From Streptomyces tanashiensis (lineage in GTDB: Bacteria > Actinomycetota > Actinomycetes > Streptomycetales > Streptomycetaceae), in assembly GCF_014648895.1 (NCBI RefSeq), contig NZ_BMRZ01000013.1, positions 1 to 64,000 on the forward strand: a stretch of DNA of 64,000 nucleotides, read 5' to 3'. Each line of letters begins with the position of its first letter. Within the stretch, counting starts at the first letter, position 1. The position numbers and the translations under genes are program-made. The notes beneath the pieces are model-generated. The model made no database searches. It worked only from the letters and a program-made list of their open reading frames with translations, and had not been told where the DNA came from. Below, piece by piece: positions 8,545 through 19,489 of the stretch.

Positions 8545-10399
8545 CTCCCGAGTGGAGCACGCGGGGCGGGGACGGAGTGCACGCGCGGTGGTGCTGGCCG
8601 CGTGCGGCGGGCTCCTCGTGACCGGGTGCGCGAACATGCCCGACAGCGGGGACGTGCAGCCGGTGAAGGGGTCCGGCACGGGCGACTCGCAGGTGCGGGT
8701 CTACGCCGTCGCCCCGCGGGAGAACGCGGACCCGGACGAGATCGTCGACGGCTTCCTGGAAGCCATGACCAGTGACGACCCCGGCTTCGCCACCGCCCGC
8801 AAGTACCTCACGAAGAAGGCCGCGCAGGGCTGGAAGCCGGAGCAGAGCATCACCGTGCTCACCACCGCGCCCGACCGCGAGCCGACCGACCGCAACGCCG
8901 ACCCCGACAACCAGGGCCGCGCCTACCCGCTGTCCGGTCGCAAGATCGCGACCGTGGACGCCCGCCACGCCTACCAGCCGGTGAGCCCCTCCGAGTACCT
9001 GCAGTCGATCCACGTCGTGCAGCAGCCGACGGCGAACGGCAAGGGCAAGGAGTGGCGCATCGACAGCCTCCCGCCCGGTCTGGTCCTCGGAGAGGCCGAC
9101 TTCCTCCGCAACTACCGGTCGGTCAACAAGTACTACTTCGCCTCCGAGGAGGACTGGGTCGTCGCCGACCCCGTCTACATCCGGCAGCGGCAGGACCCGG
9201 TCACCCGGATGGACCCGGTGACGCAGACGGTCAAGGCACTGCTGGAGGGCCCGACGAACTGGCTGAAGCCGGCCGTCGACTCGCAGTTCCCCTCCGGCAC
9301 GGAGCTGAAGAGCGGCGTCACCACCCTGGCCACGGACGACCAGTCCACGCTGCGGGTGCCGCTCAACCGCAAGGCGGACCACGCCAGTGGCGAGGCGTGC
9401 CGGCGGATGGCGGCACAGCTGCTGTTCACGCTGGGCGACCTGACCTCCGTACGCGTCGAGCAGGTGGAGCTCCTGGGGTCGGCGGGGCAGTCGCTGTGCC
9501 GACTGGGCAAGGCGCAGGCGGTCGAGTTCGCGGCGGTGCGGAACACCGAGCGCGACGAGCACCCGTACTTCGTCGACGAGCACGGCAAGCTGATGATGCT
9601 CCTGGTCGGCGGCAAGGAGGCGGACGCGCCGGTCGAGGTGCCCGGTCCGTTCGGCCAGGGCACGGTGCCGCTCAGGTCGGTCGCCGTCGACCGGGGCGAG
9701 ACCCGGGCCGCCGGGGTCGGGCAGACCGGCCGCGAGCTGCTGGTCTCCTCCATCAGCACGGAGCAGGACCCGCTGCCGCCGGTCCTGACCAGCCGGGCCG
9801 CCCGGCCGGGCGACCGGCTGTCCGCGCCCAGCTGGGACGGCAGGGGCGATCTGTGGGTCGCCGACCGCGACCCCGCCGCGCCCCAGCTGTGGATGGTGCC
9901 GGACGGCACCGGTCACCCCGTCAAGGTCCGCACGCCGTGGCTGGGGGACGACGTCCGCATCGATTCCCTGCGGGTCTCGGCGGACGGGGTACGGATCGCC
10001 CTGGTGATCACCCGGGGCGAGCGCACGACCCTGCAGATCGGCCGGATCCAGCGGCATACGACGGGTGAGGAACCGGTCGTCTCCGTCCTGGACCTCCAGC
10101 CCGCCGCGCCCCGCATGGAGTCGGTCACGGCCGTCTCCTGGGCCGGCCCGAGCCGGCTCGTCGTGGTCGGCAAGGAGGCGGGCGGCGTCCAGCAGATCCG
10201 CTACCTCCAGACCGACGGCTCGACCTCGACGACCTCGGTGCTCCCCGGTCTGAACGGGGTGACCTCGGTGGCCGCCCCGCACATGGACAAGGCGCCGGTG
10301 GTGGCCGACTCCGGCGACGACGGCATCGTCCGGCTGGCACCGGGCACGAACTGGCAGCCGGTCGCCAAGAAGGGGCGCTCGCCGGTCTACCCCGGCTAG
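8534..10399 (+). CDS. lpqB: Lipoprotein LpqB
   Basis: A 621-residue secreted lipoprotein. A type II signal peptide ends at the lipobox LVTGC (lipidated Cys32). It is followed by a GerMN-like domain (about residues 195-330, EEDWVVADPVYIRQ) and a C-terminal LpqB beta-propeller-like domain. In actinobacteria LpqB binds the extracytoplasmic part of MtrB and tunes MtrA phosphorylation. I chose the GTG at 8534 because a purine-rich GGAGGACGGGA site lies just upstream and the signal peptide follows at normal distance; the frame is open further upstream only as the alternative frame of mtrB. The overlap with mtrB indicates coupled translation. Confidence 0.95.
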   Translation: MGADSRVEHAGRGRSARAVVLAACGGLLVTGCANMPDSGDVQPVKGSGTGDSQVRVYAVAPRENADPDEIVDGFLEAMTSDDPGFATARKYLTKKAAQGWKPEQSITVLTTAPDREPTDRNADPDNQGRAYPLSGRKIATVDARHAYQPVSPSEYLQSIHVVQQPTANGKGKEWRIDSLPPGLVLGEADFLRNYRSVNKYYFASEEDWVVADPVYIRQRQDPVTRMDPVTQTVKALLEGPTNWLKPAVDSQFPSGTELKSGVTTLATDDQSTLRVPLNRKADHASGEACRRMAAQLLFTLGDLTSVRVEQVELLGSAGQSLCRLGKAQAVEFAAVRNTERDEHPYFVDEHGKLMMLLVGGKEADAPVEVPGPFGQGTVPLRSVAVDRGETRAAGVGQTGRELLVSSISTEQDPLPPVLTSRAARPGDRLSAPSWDGRGDLWVADRDPAAPQLWMVPDGTGHPVKVRTPWLGDDVRIDSLRVSADGVRIALVITRGERTTLQIGRIQRHTTGEEPVVSVLDLQPAAPRMESVTAVSWAGPSRLVVVGKEAGGVQQIRYLQTDGSTSTTSVLPGLNGVTSVAAPHMDKAPVVADSGDDGIVRLAPGTNWQPVAKKGRSPVYPG

Positions 10400-10476
10400 C
10401 ACCTGACGTACTCCGGGGGGCCCGGCGGTTTTCCACAGGGGTGGCCGGGAGGCGTCCGGAGGCGCACAGTGGAGCC

Positions 10477-11280
10477 ATGCGGGGGTGGTGGCGCGAGATC
10501 GCCGGACTGGTGCTGCCGGTCGCCTGCGGAGGCTGCGGCAGACCGCGGACGGAGTTGTGCCCGTCCTGCGCGGACGCGCTCGCCGGGGCGGCACCGCGCC
10601 GGGTGCGGCCCGCGCCCGAGCCCGCCGGGCTGCCGGTGGTCCATGCCGCCGCGCCGTACGCCGACGCCGTACGGCAGCTGCTCCTCGCCCACAAGGAACG
10701 CGGCGCGCTCCCGCTCGCCGGCCCCCTGGGCGGCGCCCTCGCGGGGGCCGTGGAGGCCGCTGCAGGGCCCTGGGCGGGTCCGGAGGACCGCCCCCTGCTC
10801 CTCGTACCGGTGCCGTCCTCGCGGAGCTCCGTACGGGCGCGTGGCCACGATCCGACGCGACGGATCGCGCGGGCCGCGGCGGCCCGGCTGCGGCGGGCGG
10901 GCAGGCCGGCGCGGGTCGTGCCCGTGCTGCGGCAGGCGCGCCCCGTCGCGGACCAGGCGGGGCTCGGGGCGCGCGGACGGCGCGCGAACCTGTCGGGGGC
11001 ACTGGAGGTCGTGCCGGGCGGCGCGCGGCTCCTGACGGCGGGAAGGGTGATTCTCGTGGACGATCTGATGACCACGGGTGCCTCGCTCGCGGAGGCGGCG
11101 CGAGCCCTCGGAGCCGTACACCTTCCGTTCATTCCTGGAATACCGCACGGTTTACCGACCGGTTCGGTGCAGCGCGGAATCGAACAGCGGGTGGCGGCTG
11201 TGATCGCATCCTCTCCCGCTTCGTTCGAAATAAACCGGAACTCGCCGGAAACTTGGATCGTTGCAGGTGGTGAGAGGTGA
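10477..11280 (+). CDS. ComF-like phosphoribosyltransferase
   Basis: A 267-residue ComF-family protein. An N-terminal zinc ribbon (CGGCG...CPSC, about residues 14-31) precedes a type I phosphoribosyltransferase domain whose PRPP-binding loop reads VILVDDLMTTG near residue 190. ComF proteins support DNA uptake in competent bacteria; in Streptomyces the substrate is unknown. I picked ATG 10477 over the in-frame GTG at 10441 because GGAG and the hydrophobic start MRGWWREIAGLVLP fit the family. The last 50 residues (HLPFIPGIPHGL..., then INRNSPETW) are less GC-biased than the rest and may have diverged. They overlap a candidate promoter for hpf. Confidence 0.85.
   Translation: MRGWWREIAGLVLPVACGGCGRPRTELCPSCADALAGAAPRRVRPAPEPAGLPVVHAAAPYADAVRQLLLAHKERGALPLAGPLGGALAGAVEAAAGPWAGPEDRPLLLVPVPSSRSSVRARGHDPTRRIARAAAARLRRAGRPARVVPVLRQARPVADQAGLGARGRRANLSGALEVVPGGARLLTAGRVILVDDLMTTGASLAEAARALGAVHLPFIPGIPHGLPTGSVQRGIEQRVAAVIASSPASFEINRNSPETWIVAGGER
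11237..11262 (+). promoter_or_regulatory. Candidate ECF-type promoter for hpf
   Basis: GGAACT (11237-11242), a 16-nt spacer, then CGTT (11259-11262) resembles the promoters I remember for extracytoplasmic-function sigma factors such as SigE. It lies inside the 3' end of the comF-like gene, about 310 nt before the hpf start. Confidence is limited because the motif is short. Confidence 0.35.
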
Positions 11281-11575
11281 AAGCACCCGTCCGGAGGTAT
11301 GTCGCGGTACCGGGTGCCGACACCCGTCCGAAGGGGCTATGTTCGGTTGTGAGGAACGGCGAATGCCATCGCCTCACCAAGAATATGGTTGCGCCTACAG
11401 GACAGGAGTTCAGGGCGAATTAACCTCTTGTCGATGGGGTGGAGATCTCATCGGCGGGGCAGGAGGAGGGCGAAGTCGCCAAGTCCGAGCTCCGGTGACC
11501 AGCCGGAGTCTGGTGCAAAGGGAGATGCCCTGCGGCCAAGGTGCCGACCAGGGCGATCCGGGAACGGAGTTCTGC
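11281..11575 (+). promoter_or_regulatory. Long, possibly structured hpf leader
   Basis: These 295 bp between comF and hpf contain no gene that I can support. The second half is rich in potential hairpins: GGCG-AAGT-CGCC (11469-11480), CTCCGG with CCGGAG around a 7-nt loop (11490-11508), and a GGGAGATGCCC element just after. Such spacing suggests a structured 5' leader, but I do not recognise a known riboswitch class here. Confidence 0.4.
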
Positions 11576-12256
11576 GTGGACATCGTCGTCAAGGGCCGCA
11601 AGACCGAGGTGCCCGAGCGGTTCCGCAAGCACGTGGCCGAGAAGCTGAAGCTGGAGAAGATCCAGAAGCTCGACGGCAAGGTGATCAGCCTCGACGTCGA
11701 GGTGTCCAAGGAGCACAACCCGCGGCAGGCCGACCGGTCCGACCGCGTGGAGATCACCCTCCACTCCCGAGGCCCGGTGATCCGGGCGGAAGCTGCGGCA
11801 GGCGACCCGTACGCAGCGCTCGACCTCGCCAGCGACAAGCTCGAGGCACGACTGCGCAAGCAGCACGACAAGCGGTACACCCGCCGTGGAAACGGCCGGC
11901 TGTCCGCCGCGGAGGTCGGGGACGTGGTGCCCGGCGCCGCCAAGCTCAACGGAGACGGTCAACTGGCCGTCGACGAGGCCGACAAGGTGCCCACCACGAT
12001 GATGGGCTCCATCGAGGTCCAGGGCGAAGGCCCGCTCGTGGTCCGCGAGAAGACCCACCGGGCCGCACCGATGACGCTCGACCAGGCGCTCTACGAGATG
12101 GAGCTGGTCGGGCACGACTTCTACCTCTTCGTCGACTCCGACACGAAGCAGCCGAGCGTCGTCTACCGGCGACACGCCTACGACTACGGCGTCATCCACC
12201 TGGAGAGCGACCCGCTCGCCGAGGGCGGCGGCGCCGGCGGTGCGCTCGGCGGCTGA
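11576..12256 (+). CDS. hpf: Long-form ribosome hibernation factor HPF
   Basis: A 226-residue long-form hibernation-promoting factor. The N-terminal S30AE domain (MDIVVKGRKTEV..., residues 1-105) binds the 30S decoding region. The C-terminal dimerisation domain (about 165-220, APMTLDQALYEMELVGHDFYLF, then VVYRRHAYDYGVI) links two 70S ribosomes into inactive 100S particles in stationary phase or stress. GTG at 11576 is set by GGAG 8 nt upstream and by the family N-terminus; the frame is open further upstream but that part is leader. The nearly 300-bp leader and a candidate ECF promoter suggest stress-dependent expression. Confidence 0.94.
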   Translation: MDIVVKGRKTEVPERFRKHVAEKLKLEKIQKLDGKVISLDVEVSKEHNPRQADRSDRVEITLHSRGPVIRAEAAAGDPYAALDLASDKLEARLRKQHDKRYTRRGNGRLSAAEVGDVVPGAAKLNGDGQLAVDEADKVPTTMMGSIEVQGEGPLVVREKTHRAAPMTLDQALYEMELVGHDFYLFVDSDTKQPSVVYRRHAYDYGVIHLESDPLAEGGGAGGALGG

Positions 12257-12465
12257 CCGCCGCTCCGTACCGCCTCCGAACTGAGGTGTCCCTCTCGGTG
12301 CCCCTGGAGCGTATTTCGCGCCACCAGGGGCACCCCCGTGCCGCAGTGGATCGCCCCGTCGGCGCCCGGGCATGAAATCATGGCGTGCACGCCAACCGGT
12401 GCCGAGTGAGTGCGGGTTGGAGGACCGGAAACGAATTCAGGCCACGGCCTTCAGGGGGAGGAACG

Positions 12466-13218
12466 ATGGCGGACAGCTTCGGGCCGGTGCTCAGCGGGCG
12501 CGAGCACGGTGGTGCGGTCCCGGAGGGATCGGATTCGGACAGCGGTGCATTCCGCAAGGAGCCGATCCGGGTCCTCGTCGTGGACGACCATGCCCTCTTC
12601 CGCCGCGGACTCGAGATCGTCCTCGCCCAGGAAGAGGACATCCAGGTGGTCGGCGAGGCCGGTGACGGCGCCGAGGCCGTCGACAAGGCCGCCGATCTGC
12701 TCCCGGACATCGTCCTGATGGACGTACGGATGCCCCGGCGCGGCGGCATCGAGGCGTGCACCTCCATCAAGGAGGTGGCCCCCAGCGCGAAGATCATCAT
12801 GCTGACGATCAGCGACGAGGAGGCCGACCTCTACGAGGCGATCAAGGCGGGGGCCACCGGCTACCTGCTCAAGGAGATCTCCACCGACGAGGTCGCCACC
12901 GCGATCCGCGCGGTCGCCGACGGACAGTCGCAGATCAGCCCGTCGATGGCGTCCAAGCTCCTCACCGAGTTCAAGTCGATGATCCAGCGCACCGACGAGC
13001 GCCGGCTCGTGCCCGCGCCCCGGCTGACCGACCGCGAGCTGGAGGTCCTCAAGCTCGTCGCGACCGGGATGAACAACCGGGACATCGCCAAGGAGCTCTT
13101 CATCTCGGAGAACACGGTGAAGAACCACGTCCGGAACATCCTGGAGAAGCTGCAGCTGCACTCCCGGATGGAGGCCGTGGTCTACGCGATGCGGGAGAAG
13201 ATCCTGGAGATCCGCTAG
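12466..13218 (+). CDS. Orphan LuxR-type response regulator
   Basis: A 250-residue NarL/FixJ-class response regulator. After about 32 disordered residues the receiver domain begins (IRVLVVDDHALFRRG), with phospho-acceptor Asp86 in VLMDVRMP and a conserved Lys in GYLLKEI. The LuxR helix-turn-helix occupies about 183-245 (LTDRELEVLKLVATGMNNRDIAKEL in shortened form). No histidine kinase gene adjoins, so its partner is encoded elsewhere or it responds otherwise. GGGGGAGGAACG immediately before ATG 12466 fixes the start. Its target genes cannot be read from this window. Confidence 0.92.
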   Translation: MADSFGPVLSGREHGGAVPEGSDSDSGAFRKEPIRVLVVDDHALFRRGLEIVLAQEEDIQVVGEAGDGAEAVDKAADLLPDIVLMDVRMPRRGGIEACTSIKEVAPSAKIIMLTISDEEADLYEAIKAGATGYLLKEISTDEVATAIRAVADGQSQISPSMASKLLTEFKSMIQRTDERRLVPAPRLTDRELEVLKLVATGMNNRDIAKELFISENTVKNHVRNILEKLQLHSRMEAVVYAMREKILEIR

Positions 13219-13232
13219 CGCCGCAGGCGCTA
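13216..13232. terminator. Hairpin built from two convergent stop codons
   Basis: TAGCGCC-GCA-GGCGCTA: a perfect 7-bp inverted repeat with a 3-nt loop. The left TAG is the stop of the response-regulator gene and the right CTA is the stop (TAG) of the minus-strand YcaQ-like gene, so the dyad may act as a minimal bidirectional terminator. There is no U-run, so it may instead only stabilise transcript ends. Confidence 0.5.
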
Positions 13233-14393
13233 GCCCAGGGCCGTCACCAGGGCCTTCGCCAGCTCCGGCTGGTCCATCCGCTCCACCGCCACCGCGTCGC
13301 AGCCCACCCATGCGGCCGCCTCGCGCAGCGCACGCGCCACGGCGGGCACGGCCTTGGGGCCGTCGAGCGAGACCTGCTTCGCCACCAGCGTCCGGCCCTC
13401 CCGCGCCGGGTCCACCCGGCCGACGAGCCGGCCACCGGCGAGCACCGGCATCGCGAAGTAGCCGTGGATCCGCTTCTGCTTCGGCACGTACGCCTCCAGG
13501 CGGTGCGTGAAGCCGAAGATCCGCTCGGTGCGCGCCCGCTCCCAGATCAGCGAGTCGAACGGCGAGAGCAGCGTCGTGCGGTGCCTCCCGCGCGGCTCGG
13601 CGGCGAGCGCCGCCGGATCCGCCCAGGCGGGCTTCCCCCAGCCCGCCACCGTCACCGGCACCAGACCCGCCGCCTCCACCACCGCGTCGAACTGCTCGCC
13701 CTTGATCCGGTGGTAGTCGGCGATGTCCGCGCGCGTGCCCACGCCGAGGGCCTCGCCCGCCTGGCGCACCAGGCGCCGCACGCACTCGGCGTCGTCCAGG
13801 TCGTCGTGGAGCAGCGCCTGCGGGATCGCCCGCTCGGCCAGGTCGTAGACCCGCTTCCAGCCCCGCCGCTCGACGACCACCACCTCGCCGTACATCAGGG
13901 CCCGCTCGACGGCGATCTTGGCGTCGGACCAGTCCCACCACTCGCCCTTGTTCTTCGCGCCGCCCAGCTCCGTCGCCGTCCGCGGCCCCTCGGCCCGCAG
14001 CTGGTCGATCACCTTGTCGTACGCCCCGGCCGACAGCTCGTGGCCCCAGTGCGGGCGGTCGCGGTAGGCGCGCCGGCGGAAGGCGAAGTGCGGCCACTCC
14101 TCGACGGGCAGGACGCAGGCGGCGTGCGACCAGTACTCGAAGGCGTGAGCCCCCGTCCAGTACGCCTCCTCCACCGCCGGGCGGCCCACGGCGCCCAGCC
14201 GTGCGTACGGAATGAGCTCGTGCGAGCGGGCGAGGACCGAGATGGTGTCGAGCTGGACCTGGCCGAGCCCGCGGAGGACCCCGCGCACCCCGGCCCGGCG
14301 GTCCGGCGCGCCCAGGAACCCCTGGGCGCGCAGGGCGATCCTGCGGGCTTCGTCGGCGGACAGTTCGGCGGCGGGGCGCGGCGCAGTCGTCAT
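13230..14393 (-). CDS. YcaQ-like winged-helix DNA repair protein
   Basis: A 387-residue member of the HTH_42/YcaQ family, annotated in enteric bacteria as a DNA glycosylase unhooking interstrand crosslinks and in Streptomyces (AlkZ type) as protection against DNA-alkylating natural products. The sequence shows tandem winged-helix segments (ADEARRIALRAQGF; TELGGAKNKGEWWDW) and the catalytic-region signature QVQLDTISV near residue 45, then HYEIW-like EYWSH. It converges with the response regulator gene. I start it at ATG 14393; a GTG at 14423 would add ten residues. General family membership is strong; crosslink-glycosylase activity is inferred. Confidence 0.85.
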   Translation of the reverse strand: MTTAPRPAAELSADEARRIALRAQGFLGAPDRRAGVRGVLRGLGQVQLDTISVLARSHELIPYARLGAVGRPAVEEAYWTGAHAFEYWSHAACVLPVEEWPHFAFRRRAYRDRPHWGHELSAGAYDKVIDQLRAEGPRTATELGGAKNKGEWWDWSDAKIAVERALMYGEVVVVERRGWKRVYDLAERAIPQALLHDDLDDAECVRRLVRQAGEALGVGTRADIADYHRIKGEQFDAVVEAAGLVPVTVAGWGKPAWADPAALAAEPRGRHRTTLLSPFDSLIWERARTERIFGFTHRLEAYVPKQKRIHGYFAMPVLAGGRLVGRVDPAREGRTLVAKQVSLDGPKAVPAVARALREAAAWVGCDAVAVERMDQPELAKALVTALG

Positions 14394-14435
14394 GGACCGC
14401 ACCCTAGGCCTCGCCACTGACAACGGGCGCGTGGG

Positions 14436-15023
14436 TCAGTCACCGGTGGAGCGCTCCGGGGCGGGGAGGTAGGGCAGGGGGCTCGGCAGGCCGAAGTCGG
14501 ACGGCAGGAGGGCTCCGACCCAGGCGTCCCGGAGCGTGCCCTTGTTGGCCAGGCCGGCGCGCTGCACGCCTTCGAGGACGAAGCCGGCCCGCTCGGCCAC
14601 CGCGCGCGAGCCGGCGTTGCCGACCTCGGCGCGCCAGATCAGGCGGGTGCAGCCGAGCCCGGTGAAGGCCCAGTGGGCGAGGGCCCGGACGATCTCCGTC
14701 ATGTGGCCGGCGCCGCGATGCTCCTTCGCCAGCCAGTAGCCGATCTCCCAGGCGCCCTGGCCGCGACTGCTCAGGGTGGCGGCGGCGAGCAGCGGGCCGC
14801 CCTCCACGGGTTCGGCGGCGAAGGAGTACTCGGTGTCCTCGCGCCAGCCGTCCGGGACCAGCCGGTGCACGAAGAGCTCGGCGTCCTCGCGCTTGTACGG
14901 GGAGGGGACGACGGTCCAGCGCTGGATGTCGGGGTCCTGGCAGACGGCGTACACCGCGTCGATGTCCTCGGGGACGAAGTTCCGCAGTCGCAGTCGGTCG
15001 GTGGTGAGGGTGATGGGATCCAT
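14436..15023 (-). CDS. GNAT N-acetyltransferase
   Basis: A 195-residue RimJ/RimL-type GNAT acetyltransferase. The opening MDPITLTTDRLRLRNF is the usual first strand. The acetyl-CoA loop lies in EHRGAGHMTEIVRALAHWAF, and a RimJ-type asparagine follows in AEVGNAGSRAVAERAGF. Such enzymes acetylate protein N-termini or small amines; the substrate here is unknown. ATG 15023 fits the family start; the frame is open to 15092, but the added residues are not conserved-looking. It is transcribed away from secA. Confidence 0.85.
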   Translation of the reverse strand: MDPITLTTDRLRLRNFVPEDIDAVYAVCQDPDIQRWTVVPSPYKREDAELFVHRLVPDGWREDTEYSFAAEPVEGGPLLAAATLSSRGQGAWEIGYWLAKEHRGAGHMTEIVRALAHWAFTGLGCTRLIWRAEVGNAGSRAVAERAGFVLEGVQRAGLANKGTLRDAWVGALLPSDFGLPSPLPYLPAPERSTGD

Positions 15024-15165
15024 GCCGGGATTGTGGTGACCCGACGGAGCGGAAGCGAACACTTTTCGGATGGGGCGGCACCTTCCGCCCACCTCGTGCG
15101 TTCTCTTTGCGGGCGGACGTACGGCTCGGGCACTGCGGGCCTCCCTGCGCGAGGGCGGTCTCGCT

Positions 15166-15171
15166 TACGAT
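15166..15171 (+). promoter_or_regulatory. Possible -10 element upstream of secA
   Basis: TACGAT at 15166-15171 matches the Streptomyces housekeeping -10 consensus and would give a leader of about 90 nt for secA. No good -35 hexamer is visible 17-18 bp upstream, so this is tentative. Confidence 0.35.
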
Positions 15172-15262
15172 GGCCGTTGCGGTGGGGACCACCTGCCGTG
15201 CCCGCGCTCGCGTCCATCACAAGACCCAGTGCCAGGCCCGACCGGCAAGGAGACCAGCCTCA

Positions 15263-18073
<2,811 letters not shown>

Positions 18074-18084
18074 CGTTCTGAACG

Positions 18085-18130
18085 ATGACGAAGGGGCCGG
18101 TCGCCGAGGGGCGGCCGGCCCCTTCGTCAT
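18085..18130. terminator. Bidirectional terminator after secA
   Basis: A perfect 16-bp stem (18085-18100 with 18115-18130) around a 14-nt loop, starting 12 bp after the secA stop. Its right arm overlaps the stop codon of the convergent Rv3235-family gene, so it can end both transcripts. Confidence 0.88.
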
Positions 18131-18654
18131 GCCGGGCGGGCGGCCGTGCCGAGCCCGTCCAGCTCCACGGCCGCGCAGCGCCAGCGCTGGTCCTCGCCGC
18201 GCTCCAGACGGAAGGCCATGGCCCGCACCCGGGCGCCGGTGGCGATGGTCGCGAAGGCCTCGACCGCCGTCTGCGGGGTGCCGCGGCCGGGATGCACCTG
18301 GACCGAGCAGCGGCGCAGGACCGGGCGGGGGCCGTGCGAGCGCAGGGGCGTCCCGGGCGCGAGACGGACGAGCTGCTCGTACGCGTCGCCGACGGTGTGG
18401 CCGAGCATCCAGTGGACGGGGCGTTCGCCGCTGAGCACGGCGAGCAGGCGCTCGGCGAAGACGGTGTGCGGCGGGAGCGTGCGGGGCGCGGTGCGGGGCG
18501 GGCCGCCCTGTGCGGGAGTACGGGGGCGGGTGTCGGCGGGGCCGCGGGGGCGGGCTCCGGCCGCGCCTCGCGGGCGGGTGCCGGCCGGGCCGCCGGGGGC
18601 CGTGCGGGAGCGGGGCCGGGGGAGCGGGGAGGGCGTGGTGAGCGTGGTGTTCAT
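18127..18654 (-). CDS. Rv3235-family protein
   Basis: A 175-residue protein of the small actinobacterial Rv3235 family. The first 60 residues are disordered and Pro/Arg/Gly-rich (RPRGPADTRPRTP). The conserved part starts near 63 (FAERLLAVLSGERPVHWMLGHT) and ends with RWRCAAVELD. The function is unknown; its neighbourhood next to secA is conserved in actinobacteria as far as I recall. The stop lies within the secA terminator. Three GTNAC-like half-sites in phase lie 20-45 bp upstream of its start. Confidence 0.8.
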   Translation of the reverse strand: MNTTLTTPSPLPRPRSRTAPGGPAGTRPRGAAGARPRGPADTRPRTPAQGGPPRTAPRTLPPHTVFAERLLAVLSGERPVHWMLGHTVGDAYEQLVRLAPGTPLRSHGPRPVLRRCSVQVHPGRGTPQTAVEAFATIATGARVRAMAFRLERGEDQRWRCAAVELDGLGTAARPA

Positions 18655-18673
18655 GGCGGACCCCTGTCTCTGC

Positions 18674-18699
18674 GTAACCGAGTGATACCAGTCGGTAAC
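18674..18699. promoter_or_regulatory. In-phase GTAAC half-sites
   Basis: GTAAC (18674-18678), GATAC (18684-18688) and GTAAC (18695-18699) are spaced by about one helical turn, upstream of the Rv3235-family start at 18654. This resembles a multi-site response-regulator operator of the MtrA kind. The surrounding 284-bp interval (18655-18938) otherwise shows only a TATCCT -10-like hexamer at 18900-18905 before the plus-strand DUF6912 gene. Confidence 0.35.
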
Positions 18700-18938
18700 T
18701 TCCGTTGGGGATCTTGTACGGGGGGACTCCGGGGGCCCGCAAGGAGGCCGCCGCGGCGGGGCGGCCCCGGAACCGGATCACCTATCAGGGTGACCCGGCC
18801 GGAAATCGGCTCCTCCTGCGGCTCGGGGGCTCGGCGGGGCGCCTTCCGCGGCGGGCGGGCGGTGTGCCCGGCCCGCCACCCCGAAGGGGGACTCCGCACG
18901 TATCCTGAGGGCCTCTCCGTCTACGAAAGCGGCCTGCC

Positions 18939-19445
18939 ATGCGCGTCTACGTCCCCCTGACCCTCCCCGGTCTCGCACAGGCGCACAAGGCGGGCGAGCT
19001 GGGCCCCGGGCCGCTGACCGCCTACGCCGTCACCCCCGCGCTGCGCGAGTGGTACGTCTCCGACGACATCGAGGAGCTGGAGTACGCGGCGCTCAACCGT
19101 GCCGCCTCCGCCTCCCTGCGGCTCCTCGCCGGCGACCCCGAGGCCCCCCGGCGCCGGATCGTCGTCGCCGTCGACGTGGCCGACAAGGACGCGACCGTCG
19201 ACCCCGACCGGGGGCTCGACGCCGGTTCCATCGGCGAGGTCCGCATCGCCGGAGCCGTACCGCTGACCAAGGCGGCGGCCGTGCACGCCGACGCGGACGA
19301 CGCCGAGGCGGACGTCACGGCGGCTGCGGGCGCGCTCGGCGCGGCGGACCAGGGCGACGACGACGCGCAGTTCGTCGTGGACGGGGCCGAGGACCACGAG
19401 CTGCTGTGGTTCGGGGTGCAGGAGATCCCGGGGCTGCTGGGCTGA
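18939..19445 (+). CDS. DUF6912 family protein
   Basis: A 168-residue protein matching the actinobacterial DUF6912 family: MRVYVPLTLPGLAQAHKAGE at the start, an acidic middle (DADDAEADVTAA) and the closing motif DHELLWFGVQEIPGLL. No membrane segment, signal peptide or catalytic motif is visible, so it is probably a small cytosolic protein of unknown function. ATG 18939 is the natural start. It lies 44 bp before the HAD phosphatase gene and is probably cotranscribed with it. Confidence 0.8.
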   Translation: MRVYVPLTLPGLAQAHKAGELGPGPLTAYAVTPALREWYVSDDIEELEYAALNRAASASLRLLAGDPEAPRRRIVVAVDVADKDATVDPDRGLDAGSIGEVRIAGAVPLTKAAAVHADADDAEADVTAAAGALGAADQGDDDAQFVVDGAEDHELLWFGVQEIPGLLG

Positions 19446-19489
19446 GTCCGCCGGTCTTCGGTGTCGGTGGCGCCGGGTACCGTCTCTTC

